Of a stretch of 17,401 nucleotides of DNA, positions 9,755 to 16,587 are shown piece by piece. Below the pieces are notes generated by a model. The model worked only from the letters and a program-made list of their open reading frames with translations, was not told where the DNA came from and made no database searches. Source of the stretch: Victivallales bacterium (lineage in GTDB: Bacteria; Verrucomicrobiota; Lentisphaeria; Victivallales; UBA1829); NCBI GenBank assembly GCA_016285335.1, contig JAEEQO010000042.1, positions 1 through 17,401 of the forward strand, given 5' to 3'. Position 1 is the stretch's first letter. Every line of letters starts with the position of its first letter. The translations under genes and the position numbers were made by a program.

Positions 9755-10294
9755 ATGACGCTTTCCGCCGTGCTTTTCATCGCCGCGGCCGCCGCGCTCG
9801 CCGCCGCTTCGGTCTTCATCCTGACCGTGCGGCGCGACCCCGCCACGTTCCGCAGGATCGAAGCGCTTCCGCGCGATCGCATCTCCGGGACGGCGCTGAC
9901 CGTGGTCGCGCTGCTCTGGTGCGTCCCGAACATCCGCCCGATCTTCATGCCGGATTCGCCGTTCCAGACATTCATCCTGCCGCTGATCCTGCTCTCCATC
10001 GTGCTCGCCGCGATCTTCCTGAACTACCTCTTCGCGCGTGCCGCGGCCGCCATCCTGATCCTCGGTGCGCACACCGTGCTGAAGATGGGCTATCCGGCGC
10101 AGCTGCCGGGCTATCCGGTCCTCGCGGCGCTCGTGCTGATCGCCGGGATCATCGGCATCGTGCTGTCCGCCAAGCCGTACTGGCTTCGCGACTGGTTCCG
10201 CCTGTCGTTCCGCAATCCCGCCGTGCGCTGGGGCTCCGCCGCGTATTTCCTGATCCTGTGCGCGATGTCCTGCTACTGCGCCGTGGAGGCTTGA
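9755..10294 (+). CDS. Hypothetical polytopic membrane protein
   Basis: I do not recognise this 179-residue protein. It has about five or six hydrophobic segments, at roughly 4-24, 45-60, 72-90, 93-109, 122-138 and 160-177. A positively charged loop (TVRRDPATFRRIEALPRDR, about 24-42) follows the first. The gene starts 3 nt after the PEGA lipoprotein stop with a CGGAGA ribosome site, and rsmG starts 2 nt after its own stop. It is therefore clearly co-transcribed with both. It could belong to the Tad-like unit or simply be a linker gene. Confidence 0.75.
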   Translation: MTLSAVLFIAAAAALAAASVFILTVRRDPATFRRIEALPRDRISGTALTVVALLWCVPNIRPIFMPDSPFQTFILPLILLSIVLAAIFLNYLFARAAAAILILGAHTVLKMGYPAQLPGYPVLAALVLIAGIIGIVLSAKPYWLRDWFRLSFRNPAVRWGSAAYFLILCAMSCYCAVEA

Positions 10295-10296
10295 AC

Positions 10297-10968
10297 ATGG
10301 TCCCTCTGCCGCCGCCGGACGATGCCGAACGCGCGTTCCTGCTGGAATGCGTCGGACCGGAGCGTCTGGACGCTTTCCTGTCTCTCTGCACGCGGTACGG
10401 CGAACTGCTGTACGAAACGAACGAATCCCTGAACCTGACGGCGATCCCGCCGGACGCCTACTGGAGCAAACATGTCTGCGACTGCGTGCTCGCGCTCCAC
10501 GCCCTGCCGGAACTCTTCGCCGACAGCGTGAAGATGGCGGACGTCGGATGCGGCGCAGGACTGCCGGCGTTTCCTCTCGCCGCGGCGCGTCCGGGGCTCG
10601 ATGTGACCGCGATCGACTCGCGCGGCAAGAAGGTCGCGTTTCTGGAACGCGCCGTTTCCGTCTGCGGACTTGGGAATCTGCATCCCGTCCATGCCCGCGC
10701 CAACGAACTGGCGGCGCGGGAACAATACCGGGGCGCCTTCCGCACGATCACGGCGCGGGCGGTCGCCGGCGCGCCCGAGCTCGTCAAAGAATGCCGCAAC
10801 CTGCTGCGGCAGGGCGGGAGCCTGTGCGTGTTCCGCACGGAGTCCCAGACCGCGGACGAATGGCCCGCGCTGACCGCCGATAAACGCATCCATGCGGAGC
10901 GCACGGAGGAATTCCCGCTGCCGCACGAGGCCGGGACGCGGCTTTTCCTGCGCATCCGCAAACCATAA
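10297..10968 (+). CDS. rsmG: 16S rRNA (guanine-N7) methyltransferase RsmG (GidB)
   Basis: The 223-residue protein has the RsmG layout. SLNLTAI (44-50) is followed by a KHVCDC motif matching the family's H-DSL, and then by the SAM-binding glycine motif DVGCGAGLPAFPLA (82-95). A KKVAFLERAV helix (111-120) and GNLHPVHARANEL come next, and TARAVA (about 152-157) is the family's ARA signature. RsmG makes m7G527 in 16S rRNA using S-adenosylmethionine. The usual GSGAGFPG is GCGAGLPA here, a mild variation. The ATG at 10297 has GGAGG 7 nt upstream, inside the previous gene. It is a housekeeping gene at the downstream end of the Tad-like array. Confidence 0.92.
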   Translation: MVPLPPPDDAERAFLLECVGPERLDAFLSLCTRYGELLYETNESLNLTAIPPDAYWSKHVCDCVLALHALPELFADSVKMADVGCGAGLPAFPLAAARPGLDVTAIDSRGKKVAFLERAVSVCGLGNLHPVHARANELAAREQYRGAFRTITARAVAGAPELVKECRNLLRQGGSLCVFRTESQTADEWPALTADKRIHAERTEEFPLPHEAGTRLFLRIRKP

Positions 10969-10980
10969 GGAGTGGATAGT

Positions 10981-11307
10981 ATGCGATTTTACCGTCTTGA
11001 CGTGTACGTGCCCGAATCCCACTTGGAAGCCGTGAAGACAGCCCTTTTCGAGGCCGGGGCGGGGAACTTCGGCAATTACGATTTCTGCTGCTGGCAGACC
11101 GAGGGGACCGGACAGTTCCGCCCGCTGGAAGGCTCGCATCCGTTCTACGGCGAGACCGGCCGCGTGGAGCAGGTGAAGGAGTGGAAGCTGGAATGCGTGG
11201 TCGGGGAATCCGCGCTGGGTGCCGTCCTGGAGGCGCTGAAGCGGTCGCACCCCTACGAGACCCCGTCGTTCCAGTACTGGCCCGTGAACCGCCACTGGCA
11301 GGCTTGA
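10981..11307 (+). CDS. Stand-alone YqfO/Nif3-insert-like (PII/CutA-like fold) protein
   Basis: This 108-residue protein matches the small family that resembles the PII-like domain inserted in some Nif3/YqfO proteins. It opens YRLDVYVPESHLEAVKTALF and continues with AGAGNFGNYDFCCWQT (25-40) and GTGQFRPLEGSHPF (42-55). It ends with RSHPYETPSFQYWPV (88-102). The function is not known for certain. The flanking dinuclear-metal Nif3 domains are absent. An in-frame GTG at 10972 lies in the ribosome site itself, so the ATG at 10981 (AGGAG at 10968-10972) is the start. It follows rsmG by 12 nt. Confidence 0.85.
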   Translation: MRFYRLDVYVPESHLEAVKTALFEAGAGNFGNYDFCCWQTEGTGQFRPLEGSHPFYGETGRVEQVKEWKLECVVGESALGAVLEALKRSHPYETPSFQYWPVNRHWQA

Positions 11308-11321
11308 GGACAAGTCCTCAA
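11304..11321. repeat. Perfect 8-bp inverted repeat overlapping the stop of the YqfO-like gene
   Basis: TTGAGGAC at 11304-11311 and GTCCTCAA at 11314-11321 are exact inverted copies separated by AA. The TGA stop of the upstream gene lies inside the left arm. In RNA the arms would form a stem with a small loop. No U-tract follows, so it is not a standard terminator. It is the first of two consecutive hairpins. Confidence 0.6.
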
Positions 11322-11329
11322 CTGTGGCA

Positions 11330-11351
11330 GTGCCCGGCTCCGCTCGGGCAC
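11330..11351. repeat. Second inverted repeat downstream of the YqfO-like gene
   Basis: GTGCCCG (11330-11336) and CGGGCAC (11345-11351) form a perfect 7-bp stem around an 8-nt loop. It lies 8 nt after the previous inverted repeat. The following bases (GGAACCTG) are not U-rich. Together the two hairpins end the long gene array and may act as a processing or weak termination site. The rest of 11352-11427 holds nothing I can call with confidence. TTGAAC at 11376 with CATAAC at 11402 has too long a spacer (20 bp) for a good promoter. Confidence 0.5.
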
Positions 11352-11427
11352 GGGAACCTGTGACAACACAAAGAATTGAACTGGAAACAAACTCATCCGT
11401 GCATAACGGAAGAAAGTCGAACTGGAT

Positions 11428-11862
11428 ATGCTGACCCCGGAGAGAGATTACTCGATCATAGCGGGCATCACCGCCGCCGCGCTGCTTTCCGTGCTCGTGT
11501 TACGCTGCCGGAAACGCGACCGGGACGCCGGACGGCGTCTGCTGATCCTGGACATTCTGGTCGCGGCGCACACGGTCGAGTGGATTCTGATCGTTTTCGT
11601 GCAGCTTTTTGAACAATGGGCATATCACGGCGCGACTGGGGCCGATCCTGTCACATGGTCCGGCGTTGTCGCGTGGTTGTTGGGCATGGCGCTGATATCT
11701 ACTTACATGATGTCCTTCATCGTTTATTTCTGGTTTCCGCCCGTCTTCCTCTTCGCTTTGGGAAAAGACGACTGGAAAAAGCCGGTCCTGTGGGCGGGCA
11801 CGGCCGTTTTCGCGTTCTATTATCTGGTCGCGCTCGAGTGCTTTGCCCGCAATCTCAATTGA
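11428..11862 (+). CDS. Hypothetical four-segment membrane protein
   Basis: I do not recognise this 144-residue protein. It has hydrophobic segments at about 9-26, 40-60, 77-112 (possibly two) and 118-138. A strongly basic cytoplasmic-type loop, RCRKRDRDAGRR, follows the first. The ATG at 11428 has only a weak GGA-containing ribosome site. The next gene, an LRR protein, starts 12 nt after its stop, so the two are probably co-transcribed. Codon endings are more mixed than in the Tad array, so it may have a different history. Confidence 0.65.
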   Translation: MLTPERDYSIIAGITAAALLSVLVLRCRKRDRDAGRRLLILDILVAAHTVEWILIVFVQLFEQWAYHGATGADPVTWSGVVAWLLGMALISTYMMSFIVYFWFPPVFLFALGKDDWKKPVLWAGTAVFAFYYLVALECFARNLN

Positions 11863-11874
11863 TCGGGAGGCTCT

Positions 11875-13044
11875 ATGTTCCGTAAAAACGACCAATCGTC
11901 CGTATTTCCCGCCGCGGCACGGGAAAAAGACTCCCCGCGGGAAACGTTCCACGGCTGGCTGAAGCTGTTTTTCCTGCTGCTCCCGTTTGTGGTGCCGTTC
12001 CTGGCGTTTTATGCGTTCACGCAGTATATGTATGTGTGCCGCATCCACCTCCCGGCGGGGAAAACGACGGTCGATTATACGGAGGTCCCGGGTCGCCGTT
12101 CGCGTTTGGGAGAACTCATTTACGATTCAAGCATCTCCGTCCCCGGCGGCAGCGCGCTCCCGCGCTGGATCAGGGATCATCTTGGGTACCGGTATTATAT
12201 CGTTCCCCGAGGCGCGGAGGCGATCGAAGGACACCTGTTCCGGAACAACCGTGATCTCCGCGGCATCCGGCTTCCAGACGGACTGAAGCGGATCGGTTCC
12301 GGCGCGTTTGAGGACTGCGAGAACCTGAGGGAAATCGTCATCCCGGACAGCGTGACGGATATCGGGTTCGCCGTGTTTCTGGGCTGCCGTTCGCTGCCGC
12401 CCGTCGTCATCGGCAAAAACGTCGCGAGGATCGGCGGCGGCGCGTTTTCCGGGACCGGCTGCAAGCTTGTTGTCCCGGACGATCATCCGCATTTCAAGTT
12501 CGAGGACGGCATCCTCTATTCGAAGGACAGCAAGGAGCTTCTTTCCTGCGTGACCGTGCCGGACGGCGGCCGCATCGTCGTTCCGCCGGGGGTGAAAGAG
12601 ATCGCGCCGTACGCTTTTGCCATGTGTCCCGGCTTGACGGAAGTCCTGCTGCCCGCGGGTGTGAAGACGATCCGGGAGTGGGCTTTTTCGCGCTGTACCG
12701 GGCTGAAGCATGTCGAAATGCCGGATTCGGTTACGGAAATCGGCACTTTCGCATTCGAGAAATGCGAACAACTGGAGGAAATCGACATCCCGGACGGTGT
12801 CACGGAAATCGACTCCTGCATGTTCCGGGACTGCAAAAACCTGAAACGCGTCGCGCTTCCTTCCGGCCTGAAGAATATTCTTGAGGAGGCTTTTTCCGGT
12901 TGCAGTTCCCTTGCGAATATGGAGCTGCCGGACAGTCTGGTGGAGATCGCGTCGGACGCGTTCGAAGGGTGTCCCGCCGTGGACGTCAGTACGATTCCCG
13001 CCGGAAAACTGGTCAATAGCTTCGACGACGAGGAGTCTTTTTAG
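11875..13044 (+). CDS. Membrane-anchored BspA-like leucine-rich repeat protein
   Basis: The 389-residue protein has one membrane segment (about 29-50). From about 112 to 370 it has BspA-type (LRR_5) repeats of about 23 residues. Examples are LREIVIPDSVTDIGFAVFLGC, LKHVEMPDSVTEIGTFAFEKC, LEEIDIPDGVTEIDSCMFRDC and LANMELPDSLVEIASDAFEGC. The segment HPHFKFEDGILYSKDSKELL (205-222) is the typical spacer unit of this family. With the basic N terminus inside, the repeats would face the periplasm or exterior. The family is commonly linked to binding host or surface ligands, but a role here is not shown. The ATG has a strong GGGAGG site 5 nt upstream. I see no clear terminator after it. Confidence 0.88.
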   Translation: MFRKNDQSSVFPAAAREKDSPRETFHGWLKLFFLLLPFVVPFLAFYAFTQYMYVCRIHLPAGKTTVDYTEVPGRRSRLGELIYDSSISVPGGSALPRWIRDHLGYRYYIVPRGAEAIEGHLFRNNRDLRGIRLPDGLKRIGSGAFEDCENLREIVIPDSVTDIGFAVFLGCRSLPPVVIGKNVARIGGGAFSGTGCKLVVPDDHPHFKFEDGILYSKDSKELLSCVTVPDGGRIVVPPGVKEIAPYAFAMCPGLTEVLLPAGVKTIREWAFSRCTGLKHVEMPDSVTEIGTFAFEKCEQLEEIDIPDGVTEIDSCMFRDCKNLKRVALPSGLKNILEEAFSGCSSLANMELPDSLVEIASDAFEGCPAVDVSTIPAGKLVNSFDDEESF

Positions 13045-13112
13045 TCTATATTGCAATCGGATTCCAAATTGCATCCCCGTTTCGCTCACCCGGGCTTGAT
13101 CCTGCCGAGCTG

Positions 13113-13484
13113 TTATTTCCTGAAGATGAAGAAGACGGCGCCGCAGAGGCAGAGCCCGGCCCAGATGAAGTCGAGGCGGAAGCCCTCCTTCATGTAGAGC
13201 ATGGAGAACGGGACGAAAACGGAGAGGGTGATGACTTCCTGAATGATCTTGAGCTGGGCGAGCGTGAGCGTGCCGTAGCCGATGCGGTTCGCGGGCACCT
13301 GAAGCATGTACTCAAGCAAAGCTATACTCCAGCTCACGATCGCGGCGAGCCACCACGGCTTGCTCGCCATGTTTTTGAGGTGTCCGTACCAGGCGTACGT
13401 CATGAAGCAGTTGGCGCAGACGAGCAGAAAGATGGTGCGGTAGATGACGGGGATGGAAACGATGGTCTCAATGATTTTCTGCAT
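13113..13484 (-). CDS. DMT-family membrane protein (DUF486)
   Basis: This 123-residue protein has four hydrophobic segments (about 14-30, 43-60, 80-97 and 104-120). It matches DUF486, seen in CFMTYAWYGHLKNM, the highly characteristic SWSIALLEYMLQVPANRIGY (52-71) and LKIIQEVITLSVFVPFSMLY. The family belongs to the drug/metabolite transporter group by topology, but its substrate is unknown. It ends facing the LRR gene (convergent, 68 bp apart). It lies downstream of the coiled-coil gene on the same strand, separated by 141 bp with two hairpins, so it may have its own promoter. The ribosome site is weak. Confidence 0.85.
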   Translation of the reverse strand: MQKIIETIVSIPVIYRTIFLLVCANCFMTYAWYGHLKNMASKPWWLAAIVSWSIALLEYMLQVPANRIGYGTLTLAQLKIIQEVITLSVFVPFSMLYMKEGFRLDFIWAGLCLCGAVFFIFRK

Positions 13485-13509
13485 GATGGGATGCTGTCCT
13501 GAAAAGGCG

Positions 13510-13529
13510 CCGGACTGTGCTGTGTCCGG
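13510..13529 (-). terminator. Hairpin upstream of the DUF486 gene
   Basis: CCGGAC at 13510-13515 pairs with GTCCGG at 13524-13529 around an 8-nt loop. Read leftward, the stem is followed after CGCC by TTTT, so weak termination is possible. It lies between the coiled-coil gene and the DUF486 start codon (13484) and could instead be a leader structure for DUF486. Confidence 0.3.
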
Positions 13530-13547
13530 GTTGTTGTGATAAGAACC

Positions 13548-13583
13548 GGCGGCGCATCCGGTGAGGTCCCGTTCTGCGCCGCC
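13548..13583 (-). terminator. Strong GC hairpin after the coiled-coil gene
   Basis: GGCGGCGCA at 13548-13556 and TGCGCCGCC at 13575-13583 form a perfect 9-bp stem with an 18-nt loop. It lies 43 nt past the stop (13626) of the leftward coiled-coil gene. Read leftward it is followed by GGTTCTTATCAC, which is only moderately U-rich. It is probably a termination or 3'-end stabilising structure. The other bases of 13485-13625 hold no gene I can support. Confidence 0.45.
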
Positions 13584-13625
13584 AGAGTGTTTGTCAAGGT
13601 TGGATGAAATGATTATGTTCCGTGC

Positions 13626-15836
13626 TCATTTCCCCTTGTCGAGCTGGTCCGCGCGTTTCCGCAGTGCTTCGTGTCCGTCCACGAAATCGTAGTAGAGCGT
13701 CTGGGCCGGCTCCTTCGTGAGACGGAGCTGGATCGCTTTCGTGAAGTCCGGTTCGCCGGGGAAGACGTAGCAGAGCGCGGTGGAGGTCTGCCCGAGGTCG
13801 GACGAGGAGACTTTCACCACGACGCCGATGAAGAATCCTTCCTTCGAGAGCACGATGTCGCCGACTTCGGCCTTGAGCTCGCTGGAGGAACGGTTCGGGT
13901 TGCGGATATACAGGTGGTTGTCGCCCTGTTCCAGGCTCAGGGAGCAGCGGCCGGTGACGTCGGCGGAATCCTTCGAGAAGGTGCCGGACTTGAAGAGCGT
14001 GAGGTTGTCGACGCCGCGTTCGCGAAGCGCGTCGAACGTCAGCACGCGGACCGGTTCGGCCTTGCCCGCCTCGACGGGGAAGAGGCACACGCGGGAATCC
14101 TCGCCCAGGCAGAGCGCGGGGCCGTTGATCGCGGTCCACTTGTCCTTGCTCTGCGGGCGGCGCACCTTGTACTGAAGCTCGGTGACTTTCGTGTAGCCGG
14201 AGTAGAGGTTGAGGCCGGTGGTGTCGCGGAAGGCGGAGACGAGCCAGTTCTTGCCGCCGAGCGTGACGGCGGGCAGGAAGAACGACTTGTCGATGGTGAT
14301 GTTGTTGAAGAGGCGGTCGTTGACGAGGTGGAACGAGAGCTCGAGCGCGGAGGCGTTGTAGCTGTTCAGGACGTCGTTGTTGAGCATCTTTTTGAGCTCG
14401 GCGGCTTCCTTGCGGGTCTCGGCCAGGTCGCGCTGCTTGTCGGCGATCTGCTTTTCCTTTTCGTCCAGGATCTTCTCGTTCTGCGCCAGCGTCTCCTTCG
14501 TGACGGCGAGGGTCTGGCGGGATTCGTCCAGGTCGGTCTTCGTCTTGACGAGGTCGGAATTGACGTCGGTCAGCACGCGGACCATGCCGTCCAGCTGGGT
14601 CTGCGTGGAGGTGAGCTTGGACTTCGTTTCGACGAGCTCGATCTCGGTGGCGTGGTATTTCGCGACGGCCTCGTCCGCGCGGGCCCGGTCGAGGCGTGCC
14701 TGTTCGCGGAGGGCTTCCAGTTCATGCTGGGTCGTTTCGAGCTGGCCCGTGGTATGGGACAGGGTCTTTTCGCTCTGCTGGAGCTTTTCGACGGTCTCGG
14801 TCTTTTCCTTGTTGACCTGAGCTAAGCTGCGTTCGCTCTTTTCGAGGAGGACTTCGCTTTCGCGGATGACCTTGTCGCGCTCGATGATCCCTCTGTCGGC
14901 TTCCGCGAGCCTGGCGGCGGTCTCGGCCTTTTCCTTGCTGACCTGTTCGAGCTTTGCGACGGTCTCGGCCTTTTCCTTCGTGACCTGTTCGAGCTTGGCA
15001 ACGGCGCCGGCGCTTTCATTGTCGATCTGTTCCAGTTTCGCAACGGCTTCGGCCTTTTCCTTATCGGCCTGGGCGAGTTTCGCGGCGGTCTCTGCCTTTT
15101 CCTTGTCGGCCTGGGCAAGCTTCGCGGCGGTCTCTGCCTTTTCCTTGTCGGCCTGGGCGAGTTTCGCGGCGGTCTCTGCCTTTTCCTTGTCGGCCTGGGC
15201 GAGTTTCGCGGCGGTCTCTGCTTTTTCCTTATCGGCCTGGGCGAGTTTTGCGGCGGTCTCGGCTTTTTCCTTGTTCGCCTGAGCCAACGCCTGTTCGCTC
15301 TTTTCGATGGCGGCCTCGTTTTCGCGGATTGCCTTGTCGCGCTCCTGGATCTCTTTCGCGGAGAGGTCGAGCTCCTTTTCTTTCTGGGCGATGACGGCGG
15401 CGGAACGCTTCAGCGCGGCTTCGCGTTCGTCGAGTTCCTTTTTCGCCTTGTCGAGTTCGGCGGCGCTCTTTGCGAGTTCCTGCTGCGACCTGGTCTTTTC
15501 GGAGGAGAGTGCGTCCTTCGATTCGGTGAGGGCGGCAAGGGTTTCGGCGAGCTTTGCCTTTGCCTGTTCGAGTTCCTCGTCGCGGTCGGCGATCTGCTTT
15601 TCGTCGCGGAGGGCGAGCGCGCGGAATTCCTCAAGCCGTTTTTCCAGCTCGTCCTTCTGCTGCTTCACCGCTTCGTGGCGGGCGAGCTCCTCGTCGATCA
15701 TCTCGACCAGGCGGTTCGCCGGGGAGGATATCTTCGCCGTGCCGGCGGGGTCTCCGACTTCGCTCATTCCGATCGACAGGGACATTGCCGCCAGGACCAG
15801 GAAGTCGCATGTGACAATGAGAATGGACCGGTTCAC
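13626..15836 (-). CDS. MotB/TolR-like membrane-anchored giant coiled-coil protein
   Basis: This 736-residue protein starts at a GTG (15836) that overlaps the stop of the upstream MotA/TolQ-like gene as GTGA. A single membrane segment, SILIVTCDFLVLAAMSLSIG (4-23), contains Asp11 in its middle. This resembles the ion-carrying Asp in the one membrane helix of MotB, ExbD and TolR. Charge balance (Arg3 before, acidic residues after) favours the rest lying outside the cytoplasm. Residues about 45-485 are near-continuous coiled coil, including 14-residue repeats LAQADKEKAETAAK around 183-310. A globular domain follows (about 490-736), with LPAVTLGGKNWLVSAF and VGDIVLSKEGFFIGVVVKV. This part is faintly like a degenerate trypsin-type fold, a guess. 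No OmpA-like peptidoglycan-binding domain is seen. The next in-frame ATG would delete Asp11, and the overlap supports GTG. Confidence 0.85.
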   Translation of the reverse strand: MNRSILIVTCDFLVLAAMSLSIGMSEVGDPAGTAKISSPANRLVEMIDEELARHEAVKQQKDELEKRLEEFRALALRDEKQIADRDEELEQAKAKLAETLAALTESKDALSSEKTRSQQELAKSAAELDKAKKELDEREAALKRSAAVIAQKEKELDLSAKEIQERDKAIRENEAAIEKSEQALAQANKEKAETAAKLAQADKEKAETAAKLAQADKEKAETAAKLAQADKEKAETAAKLAQADKEKAETAAKLAQADKEKAEAVAKLEQIDNESAGAVAKLEQVTKEKAETVAKLEQVSKEKAETAARLAEADRGIIERDKVIRESEVLLEKSERSLAQVNKEKTETVEKLQQSEKTLSHTTGQLETTQHELEALREQARLDRARADEAVAKYHATEIELVETKSKLTSTQTQLDGMVRVLTDVNSDLVKTKTDLDESRQTLAVTKETLAQNEKILDEKEKQIADKQRDLAETRKEAAELKKMLNNDVLNSYNASALELSFHLVNDRLFNNITIDKSFFLPAVTLGGKNWLVSAFRDTTGLNLYSGYTKVTELQYKVRRPQSKDKWTAINGPALCLGEDSRVCLFPVEAGKAEPVRVLTFDALRERGVDNLTLFKSGTFSKDSADVTGRCSLSLEQGDNHLYIRNPNRSSSELKAEVGDIVLSKEGFFIGVVVKVSSSDLGQTSTALCYVFPGEPDFTKAIQLRLTKEPAQTLYYDFVDGHEALRKRADQLDKGK
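14896..15273. repeat. 42-bp in-frame tandem repeat array inside the coiled-coil gene
   Basis: Nine consecutive 42-bp units run in strict register from 14896 to 15273. The five units at 15064-15273 are nearly identical (those at 15064 and 15148 are the same base for base), and the four at 14896-15063 are diverged. Each unit encodes 14 residues, two heptads of LAQADKEKAETAAK type. The array therefore lengthens the coiled coil without breaking frame or heptad phase. The near-identity of the core suggests recent expansion, and copy number may vary among strains. Confidence 0.92.
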
Positions 15837-16423
15837 TGTTCGGATTCCTTTCCGTTGGATTCGTTTTCGGCGGCGCCGGATTCGTTTTCGGCGGCGCAGA
15901 TCAGGGTCTGCTTCAGCGGATACTGGAGCGTGATGCGCAGGATCACGCTGAAGATGATGCCGACGAGCGTGGAGGAGTAGGCGATCAGGCGGCTGATGTT
16001 CGGGTTGAACGACATCACGATGAAGCTGGCGACGGTGCCGAGGAGGCCGAAGTAAAGCGGCAGATCCAGGAAGAGGTCGGCGTTGTCAAGTTTTTTCAGC
16101 CGGACGGAAATCGCTTCTTTGCTGCGTTTCAGGCCGAAGAAGACGTCGGCCGCGGCCACGAACGCGAACGCCTGAAGGATCAGGATGAAGATGAGGATGA
16201 AAAGGGAGAGGCGGGCGGCCGTCTTGTTGATGGTCTCGACGGTCTTTGCGGCTTCGTGGATGTCATTTTCCGTCGCCATCTGCGTCGGTGCGGTCACGTT
16301 GCCCTCGAAGAGCGAACGGAAGAAGTCGTTGGTCCTGTAGAAGTAAGTGCAGACGAGAACGATCAGGACCGCTACGACGACATAAATGGCGGCGAGGCCG
16401 AGGATTTTAGATGTTTTCTTCAC
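15833..16423 (-). CDS. MotA/TolQ/ExbB-like membrane protein
   Basis: Starting at the GTG at 16423 the protein has 196 residues and four hydrophobic segments (about 7-28, 72-96, 121-139 and 147-165). Segment 3, LPLYFGLLGTVASFIV, carries the GLLGTV motif typical of TolQ/ExbB/MotA channel subunits. Segment 4, SSTLVGIIFSVIL, has the second expected Thr followed by Gly, as in ExbB. The two pore threonines would be about Thr130 and Thr152. The connecting loop is shorter than in ExbB. A charged loop (KRSKEAISVRLKKLDNAD) fits a cytoplasmic region. A longer reading from TTG at 16489 is possible, but GGAGGA at 16432-16437 points to the GTG. The downstream gene overlaps it by 4 nt and would be the MotB/TolR-type partner. 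Confidence 0.72.
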   Translation of the reverse strand: MKKTSKILGLAAIYVVVAVLIVLVCTYFYRTNDFFRSLFEGNVTAPTQMATENDIHEAAKTVETINKTAARLSLFILIFILILQAFAFVAAADVFFGLKRSKEAISVRLKKLDNADLFLDLPLYFGLLGTVASFIVMSFNPNISRLIAYSSTLVGIIFSVILRITLQYPLKQTLICAAENESGAAENESNGKESEQ

Positions 16424-16480
16424 GGTTTCATTCCTCCGGATTGCTGTATTTTGCAGATTGATTTGAAGTCGTTTTAATTT

Positions 16481-16498
16481 TGCGGACAAACGTCCGCA
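16481..16498. promoter_or_regulatory. Inverted repeat at the predicted transcript start of the MotA/TolQ-like gene
   Basis: TGCGGAC (16481-16487) and GTCCGCA (16492-16498) are perfect inverted copies with a 4-nt spacer. They sit immediately downstream of the predicted leftward -10 box, covering roughly the first 18 transcribed bases. The site could be a repressor operator or a protective 5' hairpin in the mRNA. Confidence 0.55.
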
Positions 16499-16502
16499 TT
16501 TA

Positions 16503-16530
16503 AAGATAGTACAGCTTTTAAAAAAATCAA
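16503..16530 (-). promoter_or_regulatory. Predicted promoter of the MotA/TolQ-like gene pair
   Basis: Read leftward, TTGATT (16530-16525) and TATCTT (16508-16503) are separated by 16 bp. Both match four of six consensus positions. The promoter lies about 80 bp upstream of the GTG start and directly after a strong leftward terminator, which makes an independent promoter here likely. Confidence 0.45.
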
Positions 16531-16540
16531 GCCGTAAAAC

Positions 16541-16576
16541 AAAAAAAGCGGAGCCGGAAACACGCGTCCGCTCCGC
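16541..16576 (-). terminator. Rho-independent terminator, leftward
   Basis: GCGGAG (16548-16553) pairs with CTCCGC (16571-16576). Inside it, after a one-base bulge, CGGA (16555-16558) pairs with TCCG (16567-16570). Read leftward, the stem is followed directly by seven T residues (16547-16541) and another T run soon after. It cannot end any protein gene, because the gene on its right (hisD) reads rightward. It must end a transcript starting between 16577 and 16896, which supports the small RNA call. Confidence 0.7.
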
Positions 16577-16587
16577 CGGAAAAAGGC

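Noticed and set aside
11376..11407. TTGAAC/CATAAC as a promoter for the membrane protein and LRR genes
   Set aside because: The 20-bp spacer is too long and the -10 box is poor. A promoter may exist, but this pair does not show it.
13052..13073. Hairpin TGCAAT/ATTGCA between the LRR and DUF486 genes as a bidirectional terminator
   Set aside because: The stem is short and A/T-rich, the loop is long, and no U-tract follows on either strand.
14896..15273. Regularly spaced repeats as a CRISPR array
   Set aside because: The units are directly adjacent with no unique spacers, in frame with a coding sequence.
14866..15282. Rightward frame with repeated Ala/Ser/Phe units
   Set aside because: It is the mirror of the 42-bp heptad repeats of the leftward coiled-coil gene, which has clear coiled-coil coding logic.
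13626..16423. The pair as a known Zorya defence system
   Set aside because: The short MotA-like protein has no coiled-coil tail, the partner lacks the OmpA-like domain of ZorB, and no ZorC/D/E genes are present. Only the general channel-pair logic is shared.
16424..16489. TTG at 16489 as the start of the MotA/TolQ-like protein
   Set aside because: It falls within the inverted repeat near the predicted transcript start and has no ribosome site, whereas GGAGGA lies 8 nt before the GTG at 16423.
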